A stretch of 64,000 nt of DNA from JAFGIN01 sp050301235 (GCA_050301235.1 JBNKZD010000106.1:1-64000), one strand, 5' to 3'. Counted from the stretch's first letter, positions 1 through 7,979 are shown. Made by a program: numbers and translations. Notes: a model not told the origin generated them from the letters alone.

Positions 1-5
1 TTCAT
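1..5 (-). CDS. Start of a gene running off the left edge
   Basis: An ATG lies at 5-3 on the minus strand, preceded by an AAGGAG ribosome binding site at about 11-16, directly after the stop of the transketolase remnant (TAA at 28-26). Only the first codon and a half are in the window, so the product cannot be identified. Its position suggests it was co-transcribed with the transketolase gene. Confidence 0.4.
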
Positions 6-25
6 GTATTCTCCTTTATATGCAT

Positions 26-943
26 TTATAATTCCAGCAGCTTTAAAGCTTCATGAAACACATGATCAGCCGTAAATCCAAACTGTTTCATATTCGTTGC
101 TCCAGGTGCTGATGTTCCGAAACGATCAATACTTATAATCAACCCCTCATCTCCTGCATACTGATTCCAGCCAAGACTTGCCGCAGCTTCGATCACGATG
201 CGCTTTTTAATTGACCAAGGCAGAACAGAATCACGATAGGAAACTGGTTGCAGTTCAAACAACTCCCGACTCGGCATTGAAATGACACGTGAAGTAACTC
301 CACACCGTTCCAATCGTTCATGTGCTCCCAACGCATGTTGTACTTCTGACCCTGTAGCAATCAGAAAAATGCGCGGATTAGTTTTTGACTCGGCAAGAAT
401 GTAGGCTCCACGATGTACACCTTTTGCAGATGCATAATGGGTCCGATCGATTGTGGGTACATTCTGACGTGTTAAAATAAGAGCAATTGGTCCTCTTCGC
501 CATTTGATAGCAAAACGCCATGCCTCGACCGTTTCATTGGCATCTGCCGGGCGCATGTAATCGGAAAAAGTAAGAAACGTCGATGCGAACGGACGAATGC
601 CACCATGTAATGCAAGCCCATTGGAAACTGTACCCATCGCATGTTCCCGAACCCCATAATGAATAATGCGGCCAGCATAGCCCCAGACTCCGCCACCAGC
701 CCCCTGATGATCAGTTTTCACTATTTCTGCTCTTTCAAAATCACCCTGATCTTTCAGGGTTGTGTTGGTTGATGGATCAAGGTCTCCGGATCCCCCCATT
801 AATTGTGGTAATGCGATTACAGAAGCACTCGGTGCTTTTCCACAGGCAACCCTTGTCTTTACTCCGTGCGTATCCGGCGGAAATACCGGCAATCCACTGT
901 CCCAACCGGAATCAACTTCACCTTTTAGTACGTTCTGAAATTC
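26..943 (-). pseudogene. tkt: Transketolase remnant, N-terminal half lost and internal deletion
   Basis: The frame carries the C-terminal part of transketolase, the thiamine-diphosphate enzyme of the pentose phosphate pathway. It has the GGSGDL motif, the catalytic-glutamate segment HYGVREHAMG and a complete C-terminal domain ending in LLEL. Homology does not stop at the TTG at 892: it continues upstream in frame through VLKGEVDSGWDSGLPVF to about 943, where a TAA follows, so the first roughly 350 residues (the diphosphate-binding domain) are gone. A second lesion is internal. SDYMRP is followed at once by ADANETVEAW, whereas intact enzymes have about 45-50 residues between these two RP motifs, including the GEDGPTHQ loop with active-site histidines. 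Both losses make an active enzyme very unlikely. A split-subunit transketolase was considered and rejected because of the internal deletion. Confidence 0.85.
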
Positions 944-1085
944 TTACGCCTGCGATTTTCTACCTGATGGTACACTGATATTTACAGAAAGAATTGGAAA
1001 TGTAAAAATCATCAAACAGAATGAGCCGAAGTTGGCAGTAAGAATAAATGTTGAGTCAGTTGAAGAATCAATAAACAATTACTAA
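939..1085 (+). pseudogene. Fragment resembling PQQ-type sugar/sorbosone dehydrogenase
   Basis: The frame is open from 939 to a TAA at 1083-1085 and reads CDFLPDGTLIFTERIGNVKI and onwards. That matches the first beta-propeller blade of glucose/sorbosone dehydrogenase-like proteins (pattern AFLPDG..L.TER.G..R). No start codon or N-terminus precedes it, and the propeller ends after about 48 codons. It begins exactly where transketolase homology on the other strand ends, so both look like ends of one rearrangement. The family call rests on a short motif and is tentative. The rest of the interval to 1201 holds only a weak A+T-rich hairpin and the ribosome binding site of the next gene. Confidence 0.45.
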
Positions 1086-1201
1086 AAAGTAAAATCAATG
1101 GAAATTACCACTTTTTATAGTTTACGCAATTGATTCCGAACAATTATTTTATATCAGGGTATAAAAAATAAGTCCGGAATTTAAAAGGAGGTTTTTCTGC
1201 C

Positions 1202-1732
1202 ATGATTGAGCTTTTACGCTCCCGCCGCAGTATCAGAAAGTTTGAACCATCACCAATCGAACCTGAAAAAATTACACTTCTACAAGAAGCTCTTCTGAGA
1301 TCTCCTTCATCACGTGGAAGAAATCCGTGGGAATTTATTTTTATTCAGAATCCTGAGATGCTGAAACAACTTGCGCATGCAAAAGAGCACGGTGGTGAGT
1401 TTCTTGATGGAACCCCACTTGGAGTTGTTATTCTGGGTGATGAAACTGTCACTGATGTCTGGATCGAAGACTGCTCAATCGCAGCGATTATTCTTCAGTT
1501 GACATCACACGATCTTGGACTTGGAAGCTGTTGGGTGCAGATCAGAAACCGCAATAATGTGTCTGGTGAACCGGCAGAACAAGTGATTCAGCGGTTACTT
1601 AACATTCCTCAACAGAAAAAAGTACTCGCCATTGTCGGTATCGGTAAACCAGCGGAAACTAAACGCGGAATTCCAGCTACGTTACTGAAAAAGAGTGCTG
1701 TACATACTGAAAAATACGGAAACATACAATAA
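1202..1732 (+). CDS. Nitroreductase-family FMN oxidoreductase
   Basis: A 176-residue protein of the nitroreductase fold, which uses FMN and NAD(P)H to reduce nitro compounds, quinones or other unidentified substrates. It opens with the family signature LLRSRRSIRKFEPSPI, where the RRSIRKF arginines bind the FMN phosphate, followed by PSSRGRNPWEFIFI for the flavin and dimer contacts. The GLGSCWVQIR segment and the C-terminal IVGIGKPAE match the usual end of the family. The ATG at 1202 has a strong AAAGGAGG at 1184-1191. It stands alone: the next gene starts 85 bases later with its own ribosome site. The physiological substrate cannot be read from the sequence. Confidence 0.85.
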   Translation: MIELLRSRRSIRKFEPSPIEPEKITLLQEALLRSPSSRGRNPWEFIFIQNPEMLKQLAHAKEHGGEFLDGTPLGVVILGDETVTDVWIEDCSIAAIILQLTSHDLGLGSCWVQIRNRNNVSGEPAEQVIQRLLNIPQQKKVLAIVGIGKPAETKRGIPATLLKKSAVHTEKYGNIQ

Positions 1733-1817
1733 TATAATGTGTGATTTACTATTTTCATTATTTTTACATCTTCTATCATAAACAAAGAACTCTGCCTCAA
1801 AAGAAAGGATATTCCCA

Positions 1818-2228
1818 ATGATTTCCGGACTTGCACATATTTGTCTTAATGTTAAGGACCTCAACCGCTCCATACCATTCTATATTAAACTGGGGTTCAA
1901 ACCGAAATTCCAATTTACACGCAATAGTTCACTTTACGGAATCTATCTTCAGATAAGTGAAAACAGTTTCATCGAAATTTTTGAAAACAAACAACTTGAA
2001 ACACCCACAAACACCGGCCTCGCCCATTTCTGTCTAGAAACAAAAAATATCGATACACTCATCGAGACATTAAAAAAAGAGAACATCGAATTCACCCCGA
2101 AAAAAAAGGGGTGCGATAACACCTGGCAAATCTGGCTTAAAGACCCTGATGGGAATAACTTTGAAGTACATCAGTACACGGCGGAGAGTTTGCAGCTTAA
2201 GGGTGGAATTGTTGAAGCGGATTGGTGA
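1818..2228 (+). CDS. VOC (glyoxalase/bleomycin-resistance) family protein
   Basis: A 136-residue protein of the vicinal oxygen chelate fold. The paired beta-alpha-beta-beta-beta modules are visible: GLAHICLNVKDLNRSIPFYI at the N-terminus and TGLAHFCLETKNIDTLIETL in the middle, ending with the typical KDPDGNNFEVHQY. The metal-ligand positions His (HIC), His (HFC) and Glu (NNFEVH) are present, so metal binding is plausible. Members include glyoxalase I, dioxygenases and resistance proteins; nothing here separates these. An AAGGA sits just before the ATG. The short gap after the nitroreductase gene allows co-transcription. Confidence 0.85.
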   Translation: MISGLAHICLNVKDLNRSIPFYIKLGFKPKFQFTRNSSLYGIYLQISENSFIEIFENKQLETPTNTGLAHFCLETKNIDTLIETLKKENIEFTPKKKGCDNTWQIWLKDPDGNNFEVHQYTAESLQLKGGIVEADW

Positions 2229-2366
2229 ATTTCAGACTAAACAGTAAGCAATTAATACAAATTCAAACAAAATAGTACTCCATTCAGCCCAACTTGCCCT
2301 TATATTAGTGGAATAACACTTTGAATCGGGATTGTTTATTTTCATTTTTGTTGGAGGATGTCGGGT

Positions 2367-3803
2367 ATGCTACGATGCAGTACTATTTGTGCAATTATTT
2401 CTGTTGGTTTTGCGCTTAATGCTCAAACGATTAACCTGCGTGGAACGGTTTCAAACACCGCAGGAAAGCCAATCGCTAATGCAATAGTCTCCCTTACACG
2501 CCAGGGGTTAAAAGACACCACCGGATCAGACGGGACCTATAAAATCGCAACCACTACATCAGTAATGATGCCACAGGTGCAGCCGCAAATTCCCGATATA
2601 TCTCTGAACAAGGGTTACTTACAATTCAGCCTTCCGAATCCCTCGACTGTAAAAATCAATGTCTTCGATTTACATGGAACACTTCTTAAAAAGGAGGTGT
2701 ATCGTAATGCAACTCCAGGTTTTTACCGTTTCGATGTGGAAAAAAATATTCAAACAGCAAAGCTTCTCGTAATAAAAACCTCAATAGGAAACAATGAGTA
2801 CACATTTCAATATATCCCGAATTTTACCACGAAACAAGCGGTGAGCAGTTTAAATCTCGCAAATTACGACCATAAACTTGCAAAAGTAGATGCAGTTGGT
2901 GATACAATTAAAGTCACTGCTGCTAACTACCTTTCAAAAACAATTGCAATCACCTCCTACAATCAGGAACTTAACATTACACTTGATACAGCAGGCAATT
3001 CCATTGGGCGCAGTAGCGGCTGTGGCAAAACGCCGACCCTTAAAAGTGGTAAACAAACAATAAATGTCAATGGGCAAAATCGTGATTTCATGATAAAGAT
3101 ACCAACAGATTATGACAATAATCATCCCTATCCACTTGTTTTTGCATTCCACTGGAATGGTGGTAATATGAACGATGTTGACGGCGGTGGCAGCAGTGGG
3201 TATACCTGGTCATATTATGGACTTCGGGAGCAGGCTGATAACAGTACAGATCACAAGATGATCTTCGTTGCTCCAAATGGTATCAGTGCTGGCTGGGCAA
3301 ATAGCGGTGGGCGGGATCTCGCATTTCTTGATGAAATGTTGAAGAAAATCAAGGGTGATTTATGTATCGATACTACTCGCATTTTTGCAATGGGGTTCAG
3401 TTACGGTGGTGGGATGAGTTATGCAATCGCCTGTGGGCGTGCGAACATTTTCCGTGCTGTGGCAGTTTACTCCGGTGCCCAGCTCAGCGGGTGTGATGGC
3501 GGCAATCTGCCAATCGCGTATATTGGAATTCATGGGCTCAGTGATCCGACATGCGGCATTGGGGGCGGACGCAGTTTACGGGACAGGTTTATTAGAAACA
3601 ACGGATGCACCACTCAGGCAGAGCCGAATGTAGCCAGCAGGTCTCATACCTGCATCACTTACGCGAATTGCAACCCGCGCTACCCGGTTCGGTGGTGTCC
3701 ATTTGATGGTGGCCATACCCCTGGAATTGTCGATGGCGGTGGAGATGATGGTGCAAAAACCTGGACTAAGACAGAAGTCTACAATTTCTTTACACAATTT
3801 TAG
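2367..3803 (+). CDS. Exported CE1-type esterase with internal FlgD-like module
   Basis: A 478-residue exported protein. Order: signal peptide (about 1-22, cleavage near NAQ), a carboxypeptidase-regulatory-like beta domain (TINLRGTVSNTAGKPIANAI, about 24-65), a FlgD/sorting-type module (FSLPNPSTVKINVFDLHGTL to GFYRF, about 85-125), then an alpha/beta hydrolase of the LpqC/feruloyl-esterase or PHB-depolymerase type. The nucleophile motif is GFSYGGG; the likely acid is the Asp of GLSDPT and the histidine that of DGGHTPG. The catalytic half is cysteine-rich, as expected outside the cytoplasm. The likely substrate is an ester in plant or other polysaccharides (inference). I prefer the ATG at 2367 because GGAGG at 2353-2357 touches an earlier in-frame ATG at 2358 but is nine bases from 2367. 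Confidence 0.8.
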   Translation: MLRCSTICAIISVGFALNAQTINLRGTVSNTAGKPIANAIVSLTRQGLKDTTGSDGTYKIATTTSVMMPQVQPQIPDISLNKGYLQFSLPNPSTVKINVFDLHGTLLKKEVYRNATPGFYRFDVEKNIQTAKLLVIKTSIGNNEYTFQYIPNFTTKQAVSSLNLANYDHKLAKVDAVGDTIKVTAANYLSKTIAITSYNQELNITLDTAGNSIGRSSGCGKTPTLKSGKQTINVNGQNRDFMIKIPTDYDNNHPYPLVFAFHWNGGNMNDVDGGGSSGYTWSYYGLREQADNSTDHKMIFVAPNGISAGWANSGGRDLAFLDEMLKKIKGDLCIDTTRIFAMGFSYGGGMSYAIACGRANIFRAVAVYSGAQLSGCDGGNLPIAYIGIHGLSDPTCGIGGGRSLRDRFIRNNGCTTQAEPNVASRSHTCITYANCNPRYPVRWCPFDGGHTPGIVDGGGDDGAKTWTKTEVYNFFTQF

Positions 3804-3825
3804 AAAAATCCATTCATATTGACAA

Positions 3826-3880
3826 AAGCAGGTAATTAACAGATTCTGTTAATTACCTGCTTCATGCATTTTTTTTTTAA
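3826..3880 (+). terminator. Rho-independent terminator after the esterase gene
   Basis: A perfect 16-bp stem (arms 3826-3841 and 3847-3862, loop GATTC) is followed a few bases later by ten T residues at about 3869-3878. It lies 23 bases past the esterase stop codon and separates that gene from the operon beginning at 3975. Confidence 0.9.
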
Positions 3881-3974
3881 TACTGAGCCTCAGTTATAGC
3901 TTCACTACTTGACCTTCATCCTGAACTTACCTATTTTACAGTATCATCAAAACCCTTTCCGCAAGGAGAGCTCT

Positions 3975-4025
3975 ATGTCAAAACACCTGCTGTTTTTCAA
4001 CACATTACAGGAGTATCAATCATGA
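3975..4025 (+). CDS. 16-residue leader ORF overlapping the next gene
   Basis: ATG at 3975 is preceded by AAGGAG (3963-3968) and encodes MSKHLLFFNTLQEYQS. Its TGA at 4023-4025 overlaps the ATG of the membrane protein at 4022 in an ATGA arrangement. The same overlap occurs between the next two genes, so all three are joined head to tail. The ribosome site is at least as good as that of the downstream gene (CAGGAG at 4008-4013), which suggests translational coupling. No run of one amino acid typical of an attenuator is present. Whether the peptide itself has a role is unknown. Confidence 0.4.
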   Translation: MSKHLLFFNTLQEYQS

Positions 4026-5131
4026 CCGGAAACGTTGCACTTGATGTCGTCATCGGACTTGTTTTTATCTATTCACTTTACAGTCTCTTTGTCACTACCA
4101 TTGTCGAATTTCTGGCATCATTGTTCTCCTGGCGCTCCAGAAAACTCAATGCTGCGATCCAACGCATGCTCGATGATGATGAAGGGAAAGGTTTTGCAGA
4201 TAGTTTTTATAATCAGCCACTTATAAAATTTTTAGGAGAAAAGGATTCAAAGGTCAAGAGGTGGTTGAAAATTCCCAATCACCCATCATACCTTCAAGCA
4301 AGGAATTTTTCGATGGCTCTAATTCAGATGTTACATGGCGATAAGGATTCAGGCACATTCACCATCGCTAAACTGCGAAATGAACTCGAAACCGGTTCAT
4401 ACAAGGATACGTATACTGCAAAATACTTACTAACATTGTTGAATAATTCTCAGGAAAACCTTGAAAAATTCAAAACACACCTTGAGACCTGGTTTGATGA
4501 CACCATGGAACGTACTTCCGGCTGGTATAAAAGAAAAGCTACCTATATCTCCCTGACTGTCGGTATTCTCATGGCAATGCTTTTCAATGTGGATTCGATC
4601 CAGATTGTCAAACAACTTTCAAAAGATCCAAAGGCAAGAGCGCAGCTGGTTGAACTTGCAACTCACTTATCCAGCGACACCAGCCTGATCTCCGATTCGC
4701 TAAGAAAAGAGGTCTTGAGTGCTCAGTTAACAAAACTCCAGTCATTATCAGATACGTCCATGCAGATCCTCAGTATATCACGTGATCCAACCAGAGCTTT
4801 CCTGCCGCTCAATTTTTACGTCAAAGTTGAAAAGCGTACAACAGAATTATCAGGAATGAAGAAACACACTTGTTATACCTGGTGTTTATTGCAGATTCAA
4901 AAGTTTTTAGGGTTTCTTTTTAACTTATGGTTTGATGATTTTTATAATTTTATCGGCTGCCTTATCACCGCAGTGGCCCTGTCACTGGGGGCACCTTTCT
5001 GGTTTGATCTGTTAAATAAACTGGTCCAGTTAAAAAGTTCACTAACTCCAAAAAAGACCGATTCCTCAACGGATTCGAAACAACAGCAGCCACAGCAACC
5101 TGAACCGGCAAATGTTGAAGTCGCGTCATGA
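4022..5131 (+). CDS. Uncharacterised membrane protein
   Basis: A 369-residue protein that I do not recognise as a named family. Predicted membrane segments lie at about 8-36 (VVIGLVFIYSLYSLFVTTIV), 173-192 (YISLTVGILMAMLF) and 305-328 (IGCLITAVALSLGAPFWF). Between the first two is a charged, mainly helical stretch of about 130 residues; between the last two is a region of about 110 residues rich in Ser, Thr and Lys. The last membrane segment ends in GAPFWFDLLNKLVQL, which I recall as conserved in uncharacterised bacterial proteins. The tail is Gln/Pro-rich. The gene overlaps the leader ORF by ATGA and the pentapeptide gene by four bases, so the two proteins are probably made together and may act together at the membrane. 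Confidence 0.7.
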   Translation: MTGNVALDVVIGLVFIYSLYSLFVTTIVEFLASLFSWRSRKLNAAIQRMLDDDEGKGFADSFYNQPLIKFLGEKDSKVKRWLKIPNHPSYLQARNFSMALIQMLHGDKDSGTFTIAKLRNELETGSYKDTYTAKYLLTLLNNSQENLEKFKTHLETWFDDTMERTSGWYKRKATYISLTVGILMAMLFNVDSIQIVKQLSKDPKARAQLVELATHLSSDTSLISDSLRKEVLSAQLTKLQSLSDTSMQILSISRDPTRAFLPLNFYVKVEKRTTELSGMKKHTCYTWCLLQIQKFLGFLFNLWFDDFYNFIGCLITAVALSLGAPFWFDLLNKLVQLKSSLTPKKTDSSTDSKQQQPQQPEPANVEVAS

Positions 5132-5700
5132 GCACAAACTATATCACCGGTGAAAAGTTCGGAAAAACCAATTTTAAAAAGGAGCCCCTTAAGACGGGTG
5201 AGTATGAAGAGTGCTCCTTCCAGTATTGCGATTTTACAGAGAACGATTTTTCGAATTCGATTTTTGCAGACTGTACTTTTACCCGATGCAATCTCAGTCT
5301 GGTCAAATTAAAAATGACCACATTTCAGGATTGCATTTTTCATGGCTGCAAAATGATGGGTTTACACTTTGAGGACTGCAACGAATTTGGATTATCTATG
5401 CAATTTGATGAGTGTATTCTCGAGCATTCGTCCTTTTACAAAACCACTATCCGGGAAACTGCATTTAAAGCCTGCAAACTATACGAATGTGATTTTACCG
5501 AATGCGATCTCACCGGTTCCACATTCGACAACTGTGACCTGCTCAATGCGATGTTTGATCATACGAATCTTGAAAAAGTGGATTTCCGGACTGCGTACAA
5601 CTATTCTATAAATCCTGAAATCAACCGGTTTAAAAAGACACGGTTTTCATCGAGTGGTTTGGCGGGGTTATTGGGGAAGTATGATTTGAAGATTGATTGA
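5128..5700 (+). CDS. Qnr-like pentapeptide repeat protein
   Basis: A 190-residue protein built almost wholly of pentapeptide repeats (A/C-D/N-L/F-x-x): CSFQY, CDFTE, NDFSN, CTFTR, CNLSL, and later CDFTE, CDLTG, CDLLN. It should fold as a right-handed quadrilateral beta-helix. The end DFRTAYNYSINPE followed by FSSSGLAGLLGKYDL matches the C-terminus of Qnr and its relatives, which mimic DNA and protect gyrase/topoisomerase IV. The N-terminal FxxCxF repeats also fit. Cys is unusually frequent at the repeat start. It begins with ATG overlapping the TGA of the membrane protein gene. Gyrase protection is family knowledge; a link to the membrane partner is inference. Confidence 0.85.
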   Translation: MSTNYITGEKFGKTNFKKEPLKTGEYEECSFQYCDFTENDFSNSIFADCTFTRCNLSLVKLKMTTFQDCIFHGCKMMGLHFEDCNEFGLSMQFDECILEHSSFYKTTIRETAFKACKLYECDFTECDLTGSTFDNCDLLNAMFDHTNLEKVDFRTAYNYSINPEINRFKKTRFSSSGLAGLLGKYDLKID

Positions 5701-5937
5701 AAAACAAGTATCAATCACCCACCCACGGATCGTAAGCTTCCTTTTTATACAATTTTTTGTTCGGCTTTCCTTAACCCACCTAACCGCCGCCTCATTTGGA
5801 ATAGTCTTATATATATCACTCATTACTTCAGTTGCAGTGAGATGAGGAGGCCTTGGAATTATTGGTTCAAAATCAGTATACCCATTTTTTTCATTGTTAT
5901 TTCCCCAATTCTTCATTACCTTTTTGTTTCTCCACAC
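5701..5937 (-). pseudogene. Possible small frame-broken gene of unknown family
   Basis: Downstream of, and overlapping, the 3' end of the next minus-strand gene is an open frame with protein-like content: YTDFEPIIPRPPHLTATEVM, then DIYKTIPNEAAVRWVKES. Past about 5770 this frame becomes Lys/Arg-rich and runs into the convergent pentapeptide gene. A different frame gives a more natural ending, KKLYKKEAYDPWVGD, with a TGA near 5715. A one- or two-base indel near 5770 would join them. No ribosome site decides a start and I recognise no family, so this may also be chance coding. Confidence 0.3.
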
Positions 5938-6631
5938 TAAACGGCACCTTCGGGCTCAGAGCAACAAGAAAATTACTCAACTCGGCGATTCGCTGGCGTT
6001 GCACTTCAATGGGTGCTGCCATGAAACTTTTGGAGTTATTTGTTTGTGAATTACGGATTGCGATCAGAAGATCCAGCTTGCATCCATACATTTGATACAG
6101 CTCATTGCAATACGCAAGAACAGCAGAACTGTCTTTATAATGATTTTGTATCAGAAACAGCAGATATCTTTTCTTTTCTGAAACCGGATATGCTTTCATT
6201 TTGCTGTACCACTGATCAGCATCATGAAGTGCCGTATTGATACTGTCAATCCGGTTTTGAAGGCTGTCAACAACTTGCGCGTAGGGATTGCTATCATCAA
6301 TTTCGATCGTTCTTGCAGAGAAATCGTCAACCTCATCCGGAAGTATTATCTGACTTGAATCAACATCAACACGTTTATACTTCTCCATCTCCTTTTCGTT
6401 TCTGGCATTTTCATTTTTTACGGCAGTATCTGCAACAGCATATCGGGCAATTAACATCGAATCAGCGACCCTGACAGAATCTGCAACACGTAACGAGTCG
6501 ATCCGCTTGAGAGAATCCGCAACCCATTTTTCAGCCAGGGTCCGGGAATAAAGGTGGATTTTGGCATCAGCTGTGGCTGTTATCAAAAATATCATCGAAA
6601 TGAAAGGGAAAAGCTTCATTGATAGCCCCAT
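5897..6631 (-). CDS. Exported protein of unknown function with Asp-Ser repeats
   Basis: A 244-residue protein with an N-terminal signal peptide (MKLFPFISMIFLITATADA). The mature N-terminus is a helical heptad-like stretch repeating DSLRxADS (DSLKRIDSLRVADSVRVADS, about 39-58), then a charged linker and a helical C-terminal half (about 115-240) containing YLLFLIQNHYKDSSAVLAYC. I do not recognise the family; the C-terminal half might be a periplasmic helical-repeat domain. There is no lipobox cysteine. The start could be the ATG at 6631 or the later ATG of MKLF at 6619; neither has a good ribosome site. The 238 bases upstream to 6869 are A+T-rich and show no further gene. Confidence 0.6.
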   Translation of the reverse strand: MGLSMKLFPFISMIFLITATADAKIHLYSRTLAEKWVADSLKRIDSLRVADSVRVADSMLIARYAVADTAVKNENARNEKEMEKYKRVDVDSSQIILPDEVDDFSARTIEIDDSNPYAQVVDSLQNRIDSINTALHDADQWYSKMKAYPVSEKKRYLLFLIQNHYKDSSAVLAYCNELYQMYGCKLDLLIAIRNSQTNNSKSFMAAPIEVQRQRIAELSNFLVALSPKVPFSVEKQKGNEELGK

Positions 6632-6869
6632 TTTTGTTGTGATGTTTTGGTAATAATAAAAATTCTATTTTCCGTATGATTACAGAATATAATCATTCAC
6701 AGATGATGGTACAATATCTTAAATTTATTTACTATATGGTTTTAAAAGCTTACCACTCAAAATCTGCAGTTAAAATGACCATGGCTTATTCACTTCTGGA
6801 ATTGCCATGATCACCAAGGAGCTTCAGTTAATATACCAAAGCGAGAAGATAATCATTTGTTTTTGTACA

Positions 6870-7427
6870 TTATTTTCTCACACTCTTAAGAGCAGTCCCC
6901 CACGAGATAACCTGGTTGATTAGTGTATCAAGAGATTTTTCGTGCATCGGTGCTGGTTTAAATACCGAAAAATTCTCAAAGTCAGTAAATAGCGAAAGCA
7001 TTACCTGTCCCCGCACATCTGCAATCTGCACTTCACCGAGTATAAGCCGCAACTGTTCTGCTGCCCGTGCTCCGCCGATGCTTCCATAACTGACAATCCC
7101 GGCCGCTTTGTTGTTCCACTCTGCATAGACATAATCTATCGCATTTTTCAAAGCGCCAGAAATTGAGTGGTTGTATTCCGGAGTTACAAAAACAAACGCA
7201 TCAAACTCTGCAATCTTCGCAGCCCATTTTTTGGTATGATCTTTTGAATACATTCCCATTGAAGGGGGTACAGGTTCATCCAGTAACGGAAGGTTATACT
7301 CTTTAAGATCAATGAGTTGAAACTCGGCGTCCTTCCTTTTTGATGCATTTTCATATACCCATCGCCCTACAGACTCCCCTACTCTTCCTGGCCGTGTACT
7401 ACCGATTATAATTCCTATCCGTATCAT
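6870..7427 (-). CDS. NADPH-dependent FMN reductase
   Basis: A 185-residue flavodoxin-like reductase. It has the FMN phosphate loop GIIIGSTRPGRVGESVGRWV at the N-terminus, the central FVTPEYNHSISGALKNAIDY that holds the isoalloxazine ring, and the GSIGGARAAEQLR segment typical of YieF/chromate-reductase-like enzymes. Such enzymes reduce quinones, azo compounds or chromate with NAD(P)H. A longer frame is open to 7520, but GGAGG at 7435-7439, seven bases before the ATG at 7427, marks the start, and family members also begin at IRIGII. The gene stands alone on the minus strand, divergent from rpmE. Confidence 0.88.
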   Translation of the reverse strand: MIRIGIIIGSTRPGRVGESVGRWVYENASKRKDAEFQLIDLKEYNLPLLDEPVPPSMGMYSKDHTKKWAAKIAEFDAFVFVTPEYNHSISGALKNAIDYVYAEWNNKAAGIVSYGSIGGARAAEQLRLILGEVQIADVRGQVMLSLFTDFENFSVFKPAPMHEKSLDTLINQVISWGTALKSVRK

Positions 7428-7688
7428 TTTGTTGCCTCCATTAGACTGGTTAAATATTTTATGGAAGTACCAAACAAACGCAAGGATCATGCCTGGGTAA
7501 AAGTGTACTCTTTTTATCAAAAAAACGTATTTTTATACAATTATGCACATATTTCTAATTCAATTATATTAAAACACCCCCGTAATAAAGGTGATGATTA
7601 AGATCAATAGATCTTGCATCATTCTAAAAATTTTATTATTTTCCATTAATTATTTTTGAATACAATTAAAAGAAGGATATAAAACGCC

Positions 7689-7901
7689 ATGAAAGAAAAA
7701 ATTCATCCCAAGTATGAAGAAGCTACATTTACCTGTTCGTGTGGTAATGTGATCAAAACCAAAGCAACAATCAAGAGCAGCCATCTCGATATCTGTAACG
7801 AGTGTCATCCTTATTACACCGGAAAGCAGAAACTCATCGACTCAGCTGGTCGTGTTGATCGTTTCCGCAAACGTTACGAAAAAGTCAGAAAAGAGTCTTA
7901 G
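7689..7901 (+). CDS. rpmE: Ribosomal protein L31, zinc-binding form
   Basis: A 70-residue L31 of the large subunit, which contributes to the central protuberance and the bridge to the small subunit. It starts MKEKIHPKYEEATFTCSCGN and carries the zinc ligands in CSCG and CNEC, so it is the C+ type; the family end DSAGRVDRFRKRY is intact. GAAGGA precedes the ATG. A strong terminator at 7922-7960 follows, so expression may be mostly independent of the genes downstream. The 170 bases upstream are very A+T-rich and probably hold its promoter, which I could not place with confidence. Confidence 0.97.
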   Translation: MKEKIHPKYEEATFTCSCGNVIKTKATIKSSHLDICNECHPYYTGKQKLIDSAGRVDRFRKRYEKVRKES

Positions 7902-7921
7902 CTCTTTCTTACTATATTTTA

Positions 7922-7960
7922 AGGCAGGAGAGCTGAAACAGTTCTTCTGTCTTTTTTTTT
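7922..7960 (+). terminator. Rho-independent terminator after rpmE
   Basis: A 14-bp stem including G-U pairs (arms 7922-7935 and 7939-7952, loop AAA) runs straight into nine T residues. It lies between rpmE and the DUF1385 gene, whose ATG is only 20 bases beyond, so read-through or a promoter within this element must serve the following genes. Confidence 0.85.
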
Positions 7961-7979
7961 ATTATCACCAGAGGTAGCA

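Noticed and set aside
26..892. A free-standing C-terminal half of a two-subunit (split) transketolase
   Set aside because: Split enzymes keep the full C-terminal half. Here about 45-50 internal residues with active-site histidines are missing, and homology continues upstream of the TTG start into a truncated end.
1085..1130. A terminator after the dehydrogenase fragment
   Set aside because: The AAAAAGT/ACTTTTT pairing is only seven A+T pairs with a long loop; too weak to call.
2358..2366. The ATG at 2358 as start of the esterase gene
   Set aside because: The GGAGG ribosome site is immediately adjacent to it, too close to work; ATG 2367 has a nine-base spacing and starts the signal peptide.
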